DNA of 64,000 nucleotides from an uncultured Flavobacteriaceae bacterium (GCA_947497145.1 CANMFQ010000005.1:186001-250000), one strand, 5' to 3'. Positions 27,650 to 36,698 are shown, counted from the first letter of the stretch. Numbers and translations are program-made. Notes: generated by a model from the sequence alone, not told the origin.

Positions 27650-28093
27650 GTGAATGCCTTTTTCAATCAACTATTTGATTACAATTTTTTTTGTAATAAA
27701 AAACTAATTGAAACTTGTATTGCCCTTGACCACGTACCTAAAAAGAGTATAACACTTTTTAGCCATGTGCTCAATGCGCATCATATTTGGAATGCTCGTA
27801 TGGAGAACAAAGCATCAACATACGATGTATTTCAAACACATGCCATTGAAAATTGGAAGGATATTCATGATGAAAATCAAAGAAATTCTTTTGATATAAT
27901 AACCCAAGCTGAAGATTTTGAAAAGCGTATTAATTATATAAGCTCTGAAGGAAGACCATATACCAATACCCTTAAAGACATACTTTTTCACATCATAAAC
28001 CACTCTACCCACCATCGTGGGCAGATAGCATTAGATTTTAGACAAAACAAACATCAACCACAATCATTAGACTATATTAGTTACAAACGTTAA
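27650..28093 (+). CDS. DinB-family metal-binding protein
   Basis: 147 residues with the four-helix DinB/YfiT layout: MNAFFNQLFDYNFFCNKKLIE at the N-terminus, ALDHVPKKS, HVLNAHHIWNARM and the C-terminal HIINHSTHHRGQIALDF, whose histidines would form the metal site. The family includes DNA-damage-inducible proteins and thiol-dependent transferases; the function here is unknown. It sits between two sugar-metabolism genes, 11 bases before the permease, so it is probably co-transcribed with it. There is no signal peptide. Confidence 0.85.
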   Translation: MNAFFNQLFDYNFFCNKKLIETCIALDHVPKKSITLFSHVLNAHHIWNARMENKASTYDVFQTHAIENWKDIHDENQRNSFDIITQAEDFEKRINYISSEGRPYTNTLKDILFHIINHSTHHRGQIALDFRQNKHQPQSLDYISYKR

Positions 28094-28103
28094 ATGCCAT
28101 ACA

Positions 28104-29333
28104 ATGAAAACTAAAGTACGCATACAGTTGTCTACAATGATGTTTTTAGAATTTTTTATTTGGGGCAGTTGGTTTGTAACCATGGGTATCTATCTACCCA
28201 ATACACTGAACAGCAATGGGGTAGAAATAGCCGCTGCATATTCAACACAGTCATGGGGCGCCATTCTTGCCCCCTTTATTATAGGTTTATTTGCTGATCG
28301 CTATTTTAACGCCGAGCGTATTCTAGGCCTAGTACACCTTCTGGGAGCTTTTTTAATGTACCTATTATATAGCACTACAGATTTTGCTGTATTTTACCCC
28401 TACCTACTTACTTATATGATTTTGTACATGTCTACCTTGGCTCTGGTAAATTCCATTTCCTTTAATCAAATGAATGACCCTGCTAAGGAGTTTTCTTTTG
28501 TTCGGGTTTTTGGCACTTTGGGCTGGATTACCGCAGGCACCTTAATAAGTTTTCTCAATTGGGATTCACAAACAGGTGTTTCAGAAGGTAGCCTACGAAA
28601 TACGTTTTTAATGGCCGCCATAGCATCAGCCTTATTAGGTTTATTTAGTTTTTCATTACCCAAAACACCGCCAAAAGCTAAAGGCAAAACAAAGGTTTCG
28701 TTTTCCGAAATCATTGGCTTAGACGCCTTGGCATTATTAAAAGACCGCAACTTTTTAATTTTTTTCTTAGCCTCGGTATTTATTTGTATTCCCCTAGCAT
28801 TTTATTACCAGCACGCTGGGCAATTTTTGGGTGAAGTAGCGGTAACCAATCCGGCAGGAAAAATGACTATCGGTCAATGGTCTGAAATTGGCTTCATGTT
28901 ATTACTACCTATTTTCTTTAAAAGATTTGGGTTTAAGAATACCATATTAATCGCCATGCTAGCATGGGGCTTACGCTATTTACTATTTGCTTATGGCAAT
29001 GCTAGTGAGCTTTCTTTTATGTTTATTTTTGGCATAGCCTTACACGGTGTATGCTATGACTTTTTCTTTGTTTCTGGGCAAATATATACCAACAGCAAAG
29101 CAGGAGACACCTATAAAAGTGCAGCTCAAGGACTAATAACATTAGCCACCTACGGCATAGGAATGCTCATTGGCTTTTGGGTAGCAGGACAAATTACAGA
29201 TTTTTATACCTTAGCTACTACTGATGGACATGACTGGAAAACTATTTGGATATATCCGGCAGGTTTTGCGATAGGAGTATTACTTTTATTTGCTTTTTTG
29301 TTTAAAAATGAAAAAATTGAATACGAATCTTAG
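28104..29333 (+). CDS. MFS permease of the NupG nucleoside:H+ symporter family
   Basis: 409 residues, about 12 membrane helices. The N-terminus LSTMMFLEFFIWGSWFVTMG and FADRYFNAERILG are characteristic of the NupG/XapB-type family widely annotated as nucleoside permease in Bacteroidota. In this context (keto-sugar genes on both sides) it may instead import a small sugar derivative, since homologues often sit beside Gfo/Idh/MocA and isomerase genes. That reassignment is inference. It starts 11 bases after the DinB-family gene. Confidence 0.88.
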   Translation: MKTKVRIQLSTMMFLEFFIWGSWFVTMGIYLPNTLNSNGVEIAAAYSTQSWGAILAPFIIGLFADRYFNAERILGLVHLLGAFLMYLLYSTTDFAVFYPYLLTYMILYMSTLALVNSISFNQMNDPAKEFSFVRVFGTLGWITAGTLISFLNWDSQTGVSEGSLRNTFLMAAIASALLGLFSFSLPKTPPKAKGKTKVSFSEIIGLDALALLKDRNFLIFFLASVFICIPLAFYYQHAGQFLGEVAVTNPAGKMTIGQWSEIGFMLLLPIFFKRFGFKNTILIAMLAWGLRYLLFAYGNASELSFMFIFGIALHGVCYDFFFVSGQIYTNSKAGDTYKSAAQGLITLATYGIGMLIGFWVAGQITDFYTLATTDGHDWKTIWIYPAGFAIGVLLLFAFLFKNEKIEYES

Positions 29334-29364
29334 ATATTTTATATATTGAGAAGGTTTACATTAT

Positions 29365-29424
29365 TGAGCTCGTTATGACTACTTGTTTGAAACCGAGAAT
29401 TATGGCTTTTGCCAGGTAAAAAAA
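29365..29424 (+). promoter_or_regulatory. Shared upstream motif, copy A
   Basis: About 60 bases upstream of the Gfo/Idh/MocA gene. It shares ordered blocks TGAGCTCGT, GAGAAnTATGGCTnTTG and GTAAAAAA with 31331-31389, at nearly identical spacing (29 or 30 bases between the first two blocks). The two copies precede two genes of the same putative pathway. Whether it is an operator, a leader RNA or a dispersed repeat is unknown. Confidence 0.4.
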
Positions 29425-29479
29425 TCAAGATAAGCTCATTTTAATAATTGATTACAAACAACATAAATACATTGAATTC

Positions 29480-30616
29480 ATGCCAAAAAAAATAAGATTA
29501 GGAATTTTAGGAGGAGGGGGAGATTCACTCATTGGAGTATTACACAGAGTTGCTTCTCATATTAACGACAACTACCAAATTGTGGGTGGTTGCTTCAATC
29601 CAGATTTTGAAGCCAACAAAGATTTCGCAAGGGAAATTGATGTTCCCTTAGAAAGAATCTATCCCGATTTTGACACGCTAGTTGAAGAAGAAATGAAGCT
29701 TCCTGAAGATGAACGTATTCAAGTATGTTCTATTCTTACGCCTAATTTTTTGCATTTTCCCATGGCCAAAAAATTGCTCGACAATGGTTTTCATGTTATT
29801 TGCGAAAAGCCAATGACTACAAGCCTAGCAGAAGCAAAAATTTTGCAAGAAGCGCATCAAAAATCAGGAAAAATATTTGCTTTAACACACACCTACACAG
29901 GCTACCCTATGGTGCGTCAGATGCGTGAAATGATAAAAGCAGGTGTTCTCGGAAAAATTCATAAAGTTGATGCCCGCTATTACCAAGGATGGATTAACAC
30001 CATCATACACGATAAAGAAAAACGCTCTTCGGTTTGGCGCTTAGACCCCAAAAAAGCTGGTATCAGCTCCTGCATGGGAGACATAGGCGTACATGCCTTT
30101 AATTTAGTTGAATACACAACAGGACTAAAAGTAAAATCCCTACTATGTGATTTCAACTATCTGTATGAAGATAATAAGATGGACGTTGATGGCACTGTAT
30201 TAATTCGTATGGATGACCATGTAAAAGGTGTTATTCGCAGTAGCCAAGTGGCTACAGGAGAAGAAAATGGCTTAGCAATCGCTATTTACGGGGAGAAAGG
30301 CGCTTTTAGATGGGAACAAGAAAATCCGAATTTTCTTTACAAAATGAGTGATACAGAGCCCTTACAGGTATACAAACCTGGTCATGCCTATAATTCTGAG
30401 CTTTCGTTAGACGGTACAAAACTACCAGCCGGACATCCTGAAGGTATTTTTGATTCTATGGCAAATATTTATTTAGGTGCCGCTAGAGCCATTCGTGGAG
30501 AAAAATACAATGACGGCGAATTTCCAACTATGCAAGATGGCGTTCGAGGAATGAACTTTATTGAAGCTACCGTAGCTTCCCACAAAAAAGAAAATGTATG
30601 GGTTGAAATGGAGTAA
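29480..30616 (+). CDS. Gfo/Idh/MocA-family NAD(P)-dependent oxidoreductase
   Basis: 378 residues. The Rossmann motif LGILGGGGDSLIG lies at 7-19 and the family-defining EKP in VICEKPMTT at 109-111. The catalytic-domain segment GDIGVHAFNLVEYTTG holds the Asp/His pair. There is no signal peptide, so the enzyme is cytoplasmic. It oxidises or reduces a sugar or sugar acid hydroxyl with NAD(P). In 3-keto-sugar pathways such enzymes either make the 3-keto group or reduce the imported keto-sugar to a normal hexose. A strong terminator follows it. Confidence 0.92.
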   Translation: MPKKIRLGILGGGGDSLIGVLHRVASHINDNYQIVGGCFNPDFEANKDFAREIDVPLERIYPDFDTLVEEEMKLPEDERIQVCSILTPNFLHFPMAKKLLDNGFHVICEKPMTTSLAEAKILQEAHQKSGKIFALTHTYTGYPMVRQMREMIKAGVLGKIHKVDARYYQGWINTIIHDKEKRSSVWRLDPKKAGISSCMGDIGVHAFNLVEYTTGLKVKSLLCDFNYLYEDNKMDVDGTVLIRMDDHVKGVIRSSQVATGEENGLAIAIYGEKGAFRWEQENPNFLYKMSDTEPLQVYKPGHAYNSELSLDGTKLPAGHPEGIFDSMANIYLGAARAIRGEKYNDGEFPTMQDGVRGMNFIEATVASHKKENVWVEME

Positions 30617-30670
30617 ATCGCAACTAAGTTGCTTTACTCTTTTTTTTAATCACGATACAAAACAGTATTA

Positions 30671-30712
30671 AAAAAACCTCAAGACATTAGTAATGTCATG
30701 AGGTTTTTTTTT
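30671..30712. terminator. Bidirectional terminator between the oxidoreductase and ASCH genes
   Basis: AAAAAACCTCA, inner stem GACAT/ATGTC, then TGAGGTTTTTT with a long T-run. The genes on either side converge on it. Confidence 0.9.
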
Positions 30713-30777
30713 GATTTACACTCAAAAATACTAGGCACTGCTTCTAAAAACTAAAAAGCTTTAGCTATAGTTTGGCA

Positions 30778-31242
30778 TTACCGTTCAAATATTTTCTCAA
30801 ATTCTTCACAAACCACAATCATACTCTCATTGGGTTTACGATCAAATGCAGCAAGTTCTCTTGTAAAATACTCCCAGCGTACTTTTTTCCAGTGCGCTAA
30901 GGTTTTATCGCCCTCACCTTCTTTTTTAGCATAGTCTTCATCAATACTAAAAAATGGCTTAAGCGTCACTTTTGTAGTTCTTATGATACACTTCGCTTCT
31001 CCTTGCCAATCGGTGACTACAGTGTAATCACCTATTTTTGGCAAACGCTCTTTTCTGTGCTGAATACCCAACAAAGTACTTGTAGTTGCGGTTTTAATTC
31101 CCGCTTTAACAAGTTCAGCACATGCATTAGCAGCTGCTTCGTTATCACAAAAATGCATTGTTTTAGGCGCCTCATGAAAGGCATCCTCCAAATGGTGATC
31201 TAAATAATCACCCCACAAATTTCTCGCTGACGCATTCTCCAT
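30778..31242 (-). CDS. ASCH-domain protein
   Basis: 154 residues. The ASCH fold is recognisable from LVKAGIKTATTSTLL, LPKIGDYTVVTDWQGEAKCIIRTT and the acidic C-terminal KVRWEYFTREL. ASCH proteins are PUA-like RNA-binding or nucleotide-acting domains; one E. coli member (YqfB) is an amidohydrolase of N4-acetylcytidine. No direct link to the sugar genes is visible, and it runs opposite to them. Confidence 0.87.
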   Translation of the reverse strand: MENASARNLWGDYLDHHLEDAFHEAPKTMHFCDNEAAANACAELVKAGIKTATTSTLLGIQHRKERLPKIGDYTVVTDWQGEAKCIIRTTKVTLKPFFSIDEDYAKKEGEGDKTLAHWKKVRWEYFTRELAAFDRKPNESMIVVCEEFEKIFER

Positions 31243-31707
31243 AAAATTTTAAACGTAAGGGTACTTGTTAATATTGTTAATAGCATCTTGCTTTTGATAG
31301 CAAAAGGTAAATATATTAAGAATTTTTCCATGAGCTCGTCTTCAATCTTATTTAGAATTGAGAACTATGGCTATTGTGCCGTAAAAAAGTTATTTTTTGT
31401 TGCATAGCCATAGCTGCTGAACTCTAAAATGCCAAAATTAGGATACAAAATGGATGATTTGCAGAAAAAAGAAAAAGTTAAGACAGTTCATAGCAATGAC
31501 ATTGAAGAAAAAAGACTTTACTAGAACCCTTTTAAATATAACTTTTTTAGAAGGTTTTGAAATAATAGATGATTTTCTAAAGGTATTCCCTATATTTATG
31601 ACTTCACTTGTAAATAGCATTAACACGACAATAGCGACCACAAAATCAAGGTTACATTCTCAAATGATTAAAATCAAAACTATTTAAAAACATATAGCAA
31701 AATAAGC
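31243..31707. other. Intergenic region with a shared motif (copy B) and a hairpin
   Basis: Between divergent ASCH and isomerase genes. It holds copy B of the motif described at 29365 (31331-31389) and a perfect 9-bp inverted repeat CTATGGCTA (31365-31373) / TAGCCATAG (31405-31413) that overlaps it. The remaining 300 bases are AT-rich; an open frame of 77 codons near 31454-31687 has poor composition and is not called. Confidence 0.45.
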
Positions 31708-32760
31708 ATGAAAACAATAAAAGGACCAGCGGTATTTTTAGCACAATTTGTAGATAGCAAAGCTCCATTTAACACCTTAGACGGCATGTGTAAATGGGCA
31801 TCTGATTTAGGCTATAAAGGCATTCAGATACCAACATGGGAGCATTTTTTAATAGATTTAGACAAGGCTGCAGAAAGCCAAACCTACTGTGATGAACTTA
31901 AAGGTAAGGTAAATTCATACGGTCTTGAGATAACCGAACTTTCAACACATTTACAAGGGCAATTAGTTGCTGTACACCCTGCTTATGATTTAATGTTCGA
32001 TAATTTTGCCCCTGACAAGGTAAAAAACAATCCTAAAGCCCGAACTGAATGGGCCGTTGATGTAGTAAAAAAAGCAGCTACAGCTAGTCGTAGATTAGGC
32101 ATTTCTGCCCACGCCACTTTTTCTGGTGCCTTGCTATGGCACACGTGGCACCCTTGGCCACAACGCCCTGCAGGATTAGTAGAAATGGGGTTTGAAGAAC
32201 TCGCTAAACGATGGATGCCTATATTAAATCACTTTGATGAAGAAGGGGTTGACGTATGCTATGAAATTCACCCTGGCGAAGATTTACATGACGGTGATAC
32301 TTTTGAGCGGTTTTTGGCTGCAACTGGCAATCATAAAAGAGTAAACATCTTATACGATCCAAGTCATTTTGTTTTACAACAATTAGATTATATCGAATAC
32401 ATAGATCATTATCATGAGTTTATTAAATCATTTCATGTAAAAGATTCTGAGTTTAACCCAACAGGCAAAAAAGGTGCTTTTGGCGGGTATAATGACTGGG
32501 GAGATCGTGCAGGAAGATACCGCTCACTTGGTGATGGACAAATAGATTTTAAAACTATTTTTTCAAAATTAACCCAATATGGTTGCGATGTTTGGGCAGT
32601 AATGGAATGGGAATGCTGTATTAAAAGCCCTGAGCAAGGTGCTAGAGAAGGTGCTATTTTCATTAAAGACCATATAATTGAAGCTACCGAAAAAACATTT
32701 GATGATTTTGCAGGAGCAGCAATAGATAAAGAAGTACTACGTAAAATACTAGGCACTTAA
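31708..32760 (+). CDS. Cytoplasmic sugar phosphate isomerase/epimerase-family TIM barrel
   Basis: 350 residues without a signal peptide. Likely metal ligands sit in CYEIHPGEDLHDG (Glu), ILYDPSHF (Asp and His), KSFHVKDSEF (His) and VMEWECC (Glu), the standard set of the xylose-isomerase-like family. The protein is longer than the exported paralogues and keeps a C-terminal helical tail. Close relatives in Bacteroidota sit beside Gfo/Idh/MocA and DUF1080 genes, as here. It likely isomerises or eliminates a keto-sugar in the cytoplasm; the exact substrate is inferred. A terminator-like hairpin follows. Confidence 0.9.
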   Translation: MKTIKGPAVFLAQFVDSKAPFNTLDGMCKWASDLGYKGIQIPTWEHFLIDLDKAAESQTYCDELKGKVNSYGLEITELSTHLQGQLVAVHPAYDLMFDNFAPDKVKNNPKARTEWAVDVVKKAATASRRLGISAHATFSGALLWHTWHPWPQRPAGLVEMGFEELAKRWMPILNHFDEEGVDVCYEIHPGEDLHDGDTFERFLAATGNHKRVNILYDPSHFVLQQLDYIEYIDHYHEFIKSFHVKDSEFNPTGKKGAFGGYNDWGDRAGRYRSLGDGQIDFKTIFSKLTQYGCDVWAVMEWECCIKSPEQGAREGAIFIKDHIIEATEKTFDDFAGAAIDKEVLRKILGT

Positions 32761-32779
32761 ATATAAAGCAGCTTGAGCC

Positions 32780-32825
32780 AAAATGCTTTTCTGATTTGAT
32801 TTCATATCAGTACTAAGCATTTTTG
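32780..32825 (+). terminator. Terminator after the cytoplasmic isomerase
   Basis: AAAATGCTT (32780-32788) pairs with AAGCATTTT (32815-32823), with an inner CTGAT/ATCAG stem and a short T-run. It separates the isomerase from the first DUF1080 gene. Confidence 0.65.
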
Positions 32826-32887
32826 TTGTATCCAATACATTGAAAAACAGTTACGTTTAAATATCCAATTAACTAAAATTAAATAAC

Positions 32888-33643
32888 ATGAAAAATTTCC
32901 TTTTTGCGACTTTTATTGCCCTAACCATTATCTCATGCAAAGAAAAAGCGAAAGAAAGCATGAAAGAAAAGGCCGTTGAAGTAATGCCAGAAGTTATAAA
33001 AGAAGCCTCCAACGAAGCATGGGTTTCCCTTTTTGATGGAACATCATTTAACGGATGGCATGAATATTTACAAGATGGTGTTTCTGATCATTGGAAAATT
33101 GAAGATGGTGCCATGGTATTTTATCCGCCAGAAAAACGAGAAAAAGGCGTAAGCTATAATTTAGTTTCTGATAATGAGTATACCGATTTTGAACTATCCA
33201 TAGATTGGCGCATTTCAGAAGCTGGCAACAGTGGTATTTTTTGGGGAATTAAAGAATTACCTAATGTAGACCAGCCCTACAAAACAGGCCCAGAAATTCA
33301 AGTCTTAGACAATGATAAACACCCTGATGGAAAAAACGGTACAAGTCATCAAGCTGGTGCTTTGTATGACATGGTTTCACCTACCAAAGACGTTACCAAA
33401 CCTGTAGGCGAATGGAACACCTGTGTAATTACCGTAAACAACACCACACACATGGGTAGCGTGCAATTAAATGGTGAAAAAATAGTAGAATTTCCGCTAA
33501 ACAATGAAGAATGGAATGCCATGGTTGCCAAATCAAAATTTGCCAACTGGGAACATTTTGGAAAATATACCACGGGAAAAATAGGCCTGCAAGACCATGG
33601 AAATGTTGTTGCCTTTCGCAATATAAAAATAAGAAAACTGTAA
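32888..33643 (+). CDS. DUF1080 lipoprotein (3-keto-disaccharide hydrolase-like), first copy
   Basis: 251 residues. A lipoprotein signal with lipobox IISC (Cys at about 17) is followed by a highly charged linker (KEKAKESMKEKAVEV), then the DUF1080 jelly-roll domain from about 43: VSLFDGTSFNGWHEY, FELSIDWRISEAGNSGIFWG, GPEIQVLDN and the end KIGLQDHGNVVAFRNIKIRKL. DUF1080 proteins are now annotated as 3-keto-disaccharide hydrolases. As a lipoprotein it should act in the periplasm or on the surface, downstream of the GMC dehydrogenase. The two DUF1080 genes are 129 bases apart. Confidence 0.93.
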   Translation: MKNFLFATFIALTIISCKEKAKESMKEKAVEVMPEVIKEASNEAWVSLFDGTSFNGWHEYLQDGVSDHWKIEDGAMVFYPPEKREKGVSYNLVSDNEYTDFELSIDWRISEAGNSGIFWGIKELPNVDQPYKTGPEIQVLDNDKHPDGKNGTSHQAGALYDMVSPTKDVTKPVGEWNTCVITVNNTTHMGSVQLNGEKIVEFPLNNEEWNAMVAKSKFANWEHFGKYTTGKIGLQDHGNVVAFRNIKIRKL

Positions 33644-33772
33644 GCTTTTTTCTTAGACTACCTTATTGTCCGTTTGCATGAGCATTGAGATACCGTAAGT
33701 GATAGTTATTGATTGTAAATACAGTAATAACACAACCTATAATTTACTAATAAAAATTCAAATAGCACTCTC

Positions 33773-34597
33773 ATGAAAAATAGTTTTATCCTTAGTGCCT
33801 TTTTATGTATTGCCTTACTTTTTTCTTGCAACGAGCAAATGAAAGAAGAAGTGAAAACGCCAATGGCTAAAGTTGAAGATGCGGTAATTATTCATGAAGA
33901 ATATACAGCCCCAGAACCTACCACACCAGAAGAAACAGAATACTACGAACCAAAAGTACCTGTTGTGGGGCCCGCCACAAACGGAAACATCCCCAGCGAT
34001 GCCATTGTACTTTTTGATGGCAGCTCTCTTGACGGCTGGGTGCATACCGAAGATAATTCTCCTGCAAAATGGCACTTGAATAAAGATGGCAGCATGACAG
34101 TTGCAGACAAAACAGGAAACATTCAAACCAAACAAAAGTTTGGCGACATTCAATTGCATATTGAATGGAAATCACCATTACCCGTACAAAGAGACGGACA
34201 AAACCGAGGCAATAGCGGCATTTTTCTTGATGGAATATACGAAATTCAAGTTTTAGATAATAACAATAATGATACCTATGTTAACGGACAAGTAGGTGCT
34301 ATTTACAAACAAGGGCCACCTTTGGCTATGGCTTCTGTACCTACAGGAGAGTGGAATGTTTATGATATTATTTATCACGCGCCAAAATTTAATGCTGAAG
34401 GAGGCAAAATAAAATCAGGCACCGTAACAGTATTACACAACGGTGTTCTTATACAAGACCATACCGAAATTAAAGGCACCACCCCTTATGTTGGTTGGCC
34501 TAAAAACCCACCACATGGCAAAGGTCCTTTAATGCTACAAGACCATGGTGATGACAGTCGCGTAAGCTACCGTAATATTTGGGTGAGGCCACTATAA
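33773..34597 (+). CDS. DUF1080 lipoprotein (3-keto-disaccharide hydrolase-like), second copy
   Basis: 274 residues. Lipobox LFSC (Cys at about 19), then an acidic Pro- and Thr-rich linker (about 20-72), then a DUF1080 domain: IVLFDGSSLDGWVHTED, IHIEWKSPLP-like strands, RGNSGIFLDG, YEIQVLDN and the end MLQDHGDDSRVSYRNIWVRPL. It is paralogous to the upstream gene but clearly diverged, so the pair may act on different linkages or sugars. Last gene of the putative 3-keto-glycoside group; yicC follows with its own promoter. Confidence 0.93.
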   Translation: MKNSFILSAFLCIALLFSCNEQMKEEVKTPMAKVEDAVIIHEEYTAPEPTTPEETEYYEPKVPVVGPATNGNIPSDAIVLFDGSSLDGWVHTEDNSPAKWHLNKDGSMTVADKTGNIQTKQKFGDIQLHIEWKSPLPVQRDGQNRGNSGIFLDGIYEIQVLDNNNNDTYVNGQVGAIYKQGPPLAMASVPTGEWNVYDIIYHAPKFNAEGGKIKSGTVTVLHNGVLIQDHTEIKGTTPYVGWPKNPPHGKGPLMLQDHGDDSRVSYRNIWVRPL

Positions 34598-34618
34598 TAG
34601 TTTCTTTTACAAAACCTG

Positions 34619-34626
34619 TACCTTTG
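34619..34626 (+). promoter_or_regulatory. Predicted -7 promoter element for the yicC-gmk-nadD operon
   Basis: TACCTTTG matches TAnnTTTG exactly, 20 bases before the yicC start codon. Confidence 0.65.
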
Positions 34627-34646
34627 CCAAAATTCAAAATGACACA

Positions 34647-35504
34647 ATGATCCAATCCATGACTGGTTTCGGAAAGCATGTTATACAGCTTCCATCTAAA
34701 AAAATCACGGTAGAGTTAAAGTCTCTAAACAGTAAAAGTTTAGATATTAATACACGTATGCCTTCTGCTTATCGCGAAAAAGAACTTGAATTACGTAAGA
34801 TAATAGCAAACTCACTTATTAGAGGCAAAATCGATTTCACCCTTTACATAGAGTTTACGGGCAGTGAAACTTCTGCGCAAATTAATGAGACTGTTGTAAA
34901 ACAATATATGGCACAATTAAGCGCCATTGCCAGTGGTGATAATTTGCGTTTGTTAGAGTTAGCTTTGCGTATGCCAGATACGATGAAAACTGAGCGCGAA
35001 AACATTGATGTTGAAGAGTTTGCTTCTATTCAACTAGCATTAAAAGAGGCGTTAACCGAAATCAATAATTTCAGAACTGCGGAAGGTAATGTTCTTGAAA
35101 ATGATTTTTTAGCACGTATAAAAACACTCGAAGAATTACTACAAGCTGTTGTTGAAATGGATCCGGACAGGCAGACTGATGTGCGCGAACGCTTAAACAA
35201 GGCGGTTTCAGATATCAAAGCAGAGGTTGATGCCAATCGTTTTGAGCAAGAACTCATTTATTACCTAGAAAAATACGATATTACTGAGGAAAAAGTACGC
35301 CTAACAAACCACTTAGATTACTTTTCTGAAACTTTAAAATCAAGTGATTCAAACGGTAAAAAGCTAGCCTTTATTTCTCAAGAAATAGGTCGTGAAATAA
35401 ACACCATAGGGTCAAAAGCTAACTATGCACCCATGCAACAACTAGTTGTACAAATGAAAGATGAGTTAGAAAAAATTAAGGAACAAATGCTTAATGTTTT
35501 GTGA
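34647..35504 (+). CDS. YicC/YloC-family endoribonuclease
   Basis: 285 residues. The N-terminus MIQSMTGFGK is the family signature, and the C-terminus ends with GREINTIGSKA and EKIKEQMLNVL, also conserved. The family comprises metal-dependent endoribonucleases acting in sRNA and mRNA turnover. The gene overlaps gmk by one base (TGATG), and the yicC-gmk-nadD order is common in Bacteroidota. Confidence 0.95.
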   Translation: MIQSMTGFGKHVIQLPSKKITVELKSLNSKSLDINTRMPSAYREKELELRKIIANSLIRGKIDFTLYIEFTGSETSAQINETVVKQYMAQLSAIASGDNLRLLELALRMPDTMKTERENIDVEEFASIQLALKEALTEINNFRTAEGNVLENDFLARIKTLEELLQAVVEMDPDRQTDVRERLNKAVSDIKAEVDANRFEQELIYYLEKYDITEEKVRLTNHLDYFSETLKSSDSNGKKLAFISQEIGREINTIGSKANYAPMQQLVVQMKDELEKIKEQMLNVL

Positions 35505-36088
35505 TGAAAGGAGGAAAACTAATTATATTTTCGGCACCTTCAGGCAGTGGAAAAACCACTATAGTGCGCTACCTTCTAGAGCAACCTGAATTGAACTTAG
35601 CTTTTTCAGTTTCGGCAACTTCAAGACCTCGAAGAGGCAAAGAAAAAAATGGACAGCATTACTATTTTAAAAGTGTTTCAGAATTTAAGCAGCACATTAA
35701 AAATGATGATTTTTTAGAGTGGGAAGAGGTCTATCGTGATAATTTTTACGGCACACTTAAAAGTGAAGTAGAACGCCTTTGGGCAGCAGGAAAAAACGTA
35801 ATTTTTGATATTGATGTGGTAGGCGGATTACGCATTAAGAAAAAATTTCCCAAAGAAACCCTTGCTGTTTTTGTAAAACCGCCCAGTGTTGATGAATTAA
35901 AAATAAGACTCAAAAAACGCAGTACCGAAAGTGATGACAAAATCAATATGCGCGTAGCAAAAGCCTCTGTAGAATTAGCTACCGCACCGCAATTTGACAC
36001 GGTGATCAAGAACTACGATTTAGATATTGCTTTACAGGAAGCACATAAACTTGTAGCCGATTTTGTAGGCGTAAATAAGGACGATTAA
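35504..36088 (+). CDS. gmk: Guanylate kinase
   Basis: 194 residues from the ATG at 35504; an in-frame GTG three bases upstream is less likely. The P-loop is FSAPSGSGKTT (about 9-19), the GMP-binding region contains SATSRPRRGKEKNGQHYYF, and the lid segment is KKRSTESDDKINMR. It phosphorylates GMP to GDP. The gene is translationally coupled to yicC. A GGAGG lies inside the first codons and is not a ribosome-binding site. Confidence 0.97.
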   Translation: MKGGKLIIFSAPSGSGKTTIVRYLLEQPELNLAFSVSATSRPRRGKEKNGQHYYFKSVSEFKQHIKNDDFLEWEEVYRDNFYGTLKSEVERLWAAGKNVIFDIDVVGGLRIKKKFPKETLAVFVKPPSVDELKIRLKKRSTESDDKINMRVAKASVELATAPQFDTVIKNYDLDIALQEAHKLVADFVGVNKDD

Positions 36089-36113
36089 ACACTAGCCAAA
36101 TCACCCCTTCTTG

Positions 36114-36698
36114 ATGAAAAAAATAGGTTTGTATTTTGGCACGTTTAACCCCATTCATATTGGGCATATGGTAATTGCCAATCATATGGTAGAGTTTTCA
36201 GACTTAGATGAAGTTTGGTTTGTTGTAACACCGCAGAGTCCGTTTAAAACAAAGAAAACCTTACTTGATAATCACCACCGCTATCAAATGGTATTTGAAG
36301 CAACCAAAGATTTTGCCAAGTTATCGCCTAGCAAGATAGAATTTGACCTGCCACAACCTAATTACACCATAAATACGCTTGTTCATTTAGATGAAAAGTA
36401 TGGTAACGACCATCAGTTTTGCTTAATTATGGGTGAAGACAATTTGAAAGGGTTTCATAAATGGAAAAACTATGAAACTATTTTAGAAAATTACCATTTG
36501 TATGTCTACCCCAGAATATCTGAGGGCAAAATAGCACATCAATTTGAAGGTCATCCTAAAATACACAAAGTAAATGCGCCTATAATGGAGATTTCTTCTA
36601 CGTTTATTCGTAAAAATCATCAGGCAAAAAAAAATATCCGTACACTATTACCCGATGCTGTATGGCGCTATATGGATGAAATGAACTTTTATAGGTAA
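36114..36698 (+). CDS. nadD: Nicotinate-nucleotide adenylyltransferase
   Basis: 194 residues from the ATG at 36114. It has the nucleotidyltransferase motif GTFNPIHIGH (about 7-16) and the C-terminal ISSTFIRK. It makes deamido-NAD from nicotinate mononucleotide and ATP. It follows gmk by 25 bases and completes the three-gene operon. GEDNLKGFHKWKNY is the expected substrate-recognition segment. Confidence 0.96.
   Translation: MKKIGLYFGTFNPIHIGHMVIANHMVEFSDLDEVWFVVTPQSPFKTKKTLLDNHHRYQMVFEATKDFAKLSPSKIEFDLPQPNYTINTLVHLDEKYGNDHQFCLIMGEDNLKGFHKWKNYETILENYHLYVYPRISEGKIAHQFEGHPKIHKVNAPIMEISSTFIRKNHQAKKNIRTLLPDAVWRYMDEMNFYR

Noticed and set aside
31454..31687. 77-codon plus-strand ORF upstream of the cytoplasmic isomerase
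   Set aside because: It is rich in Lys, Ile and Thr without motif or plausible start context, and is overlapped by an equally long ORF on the other strand.
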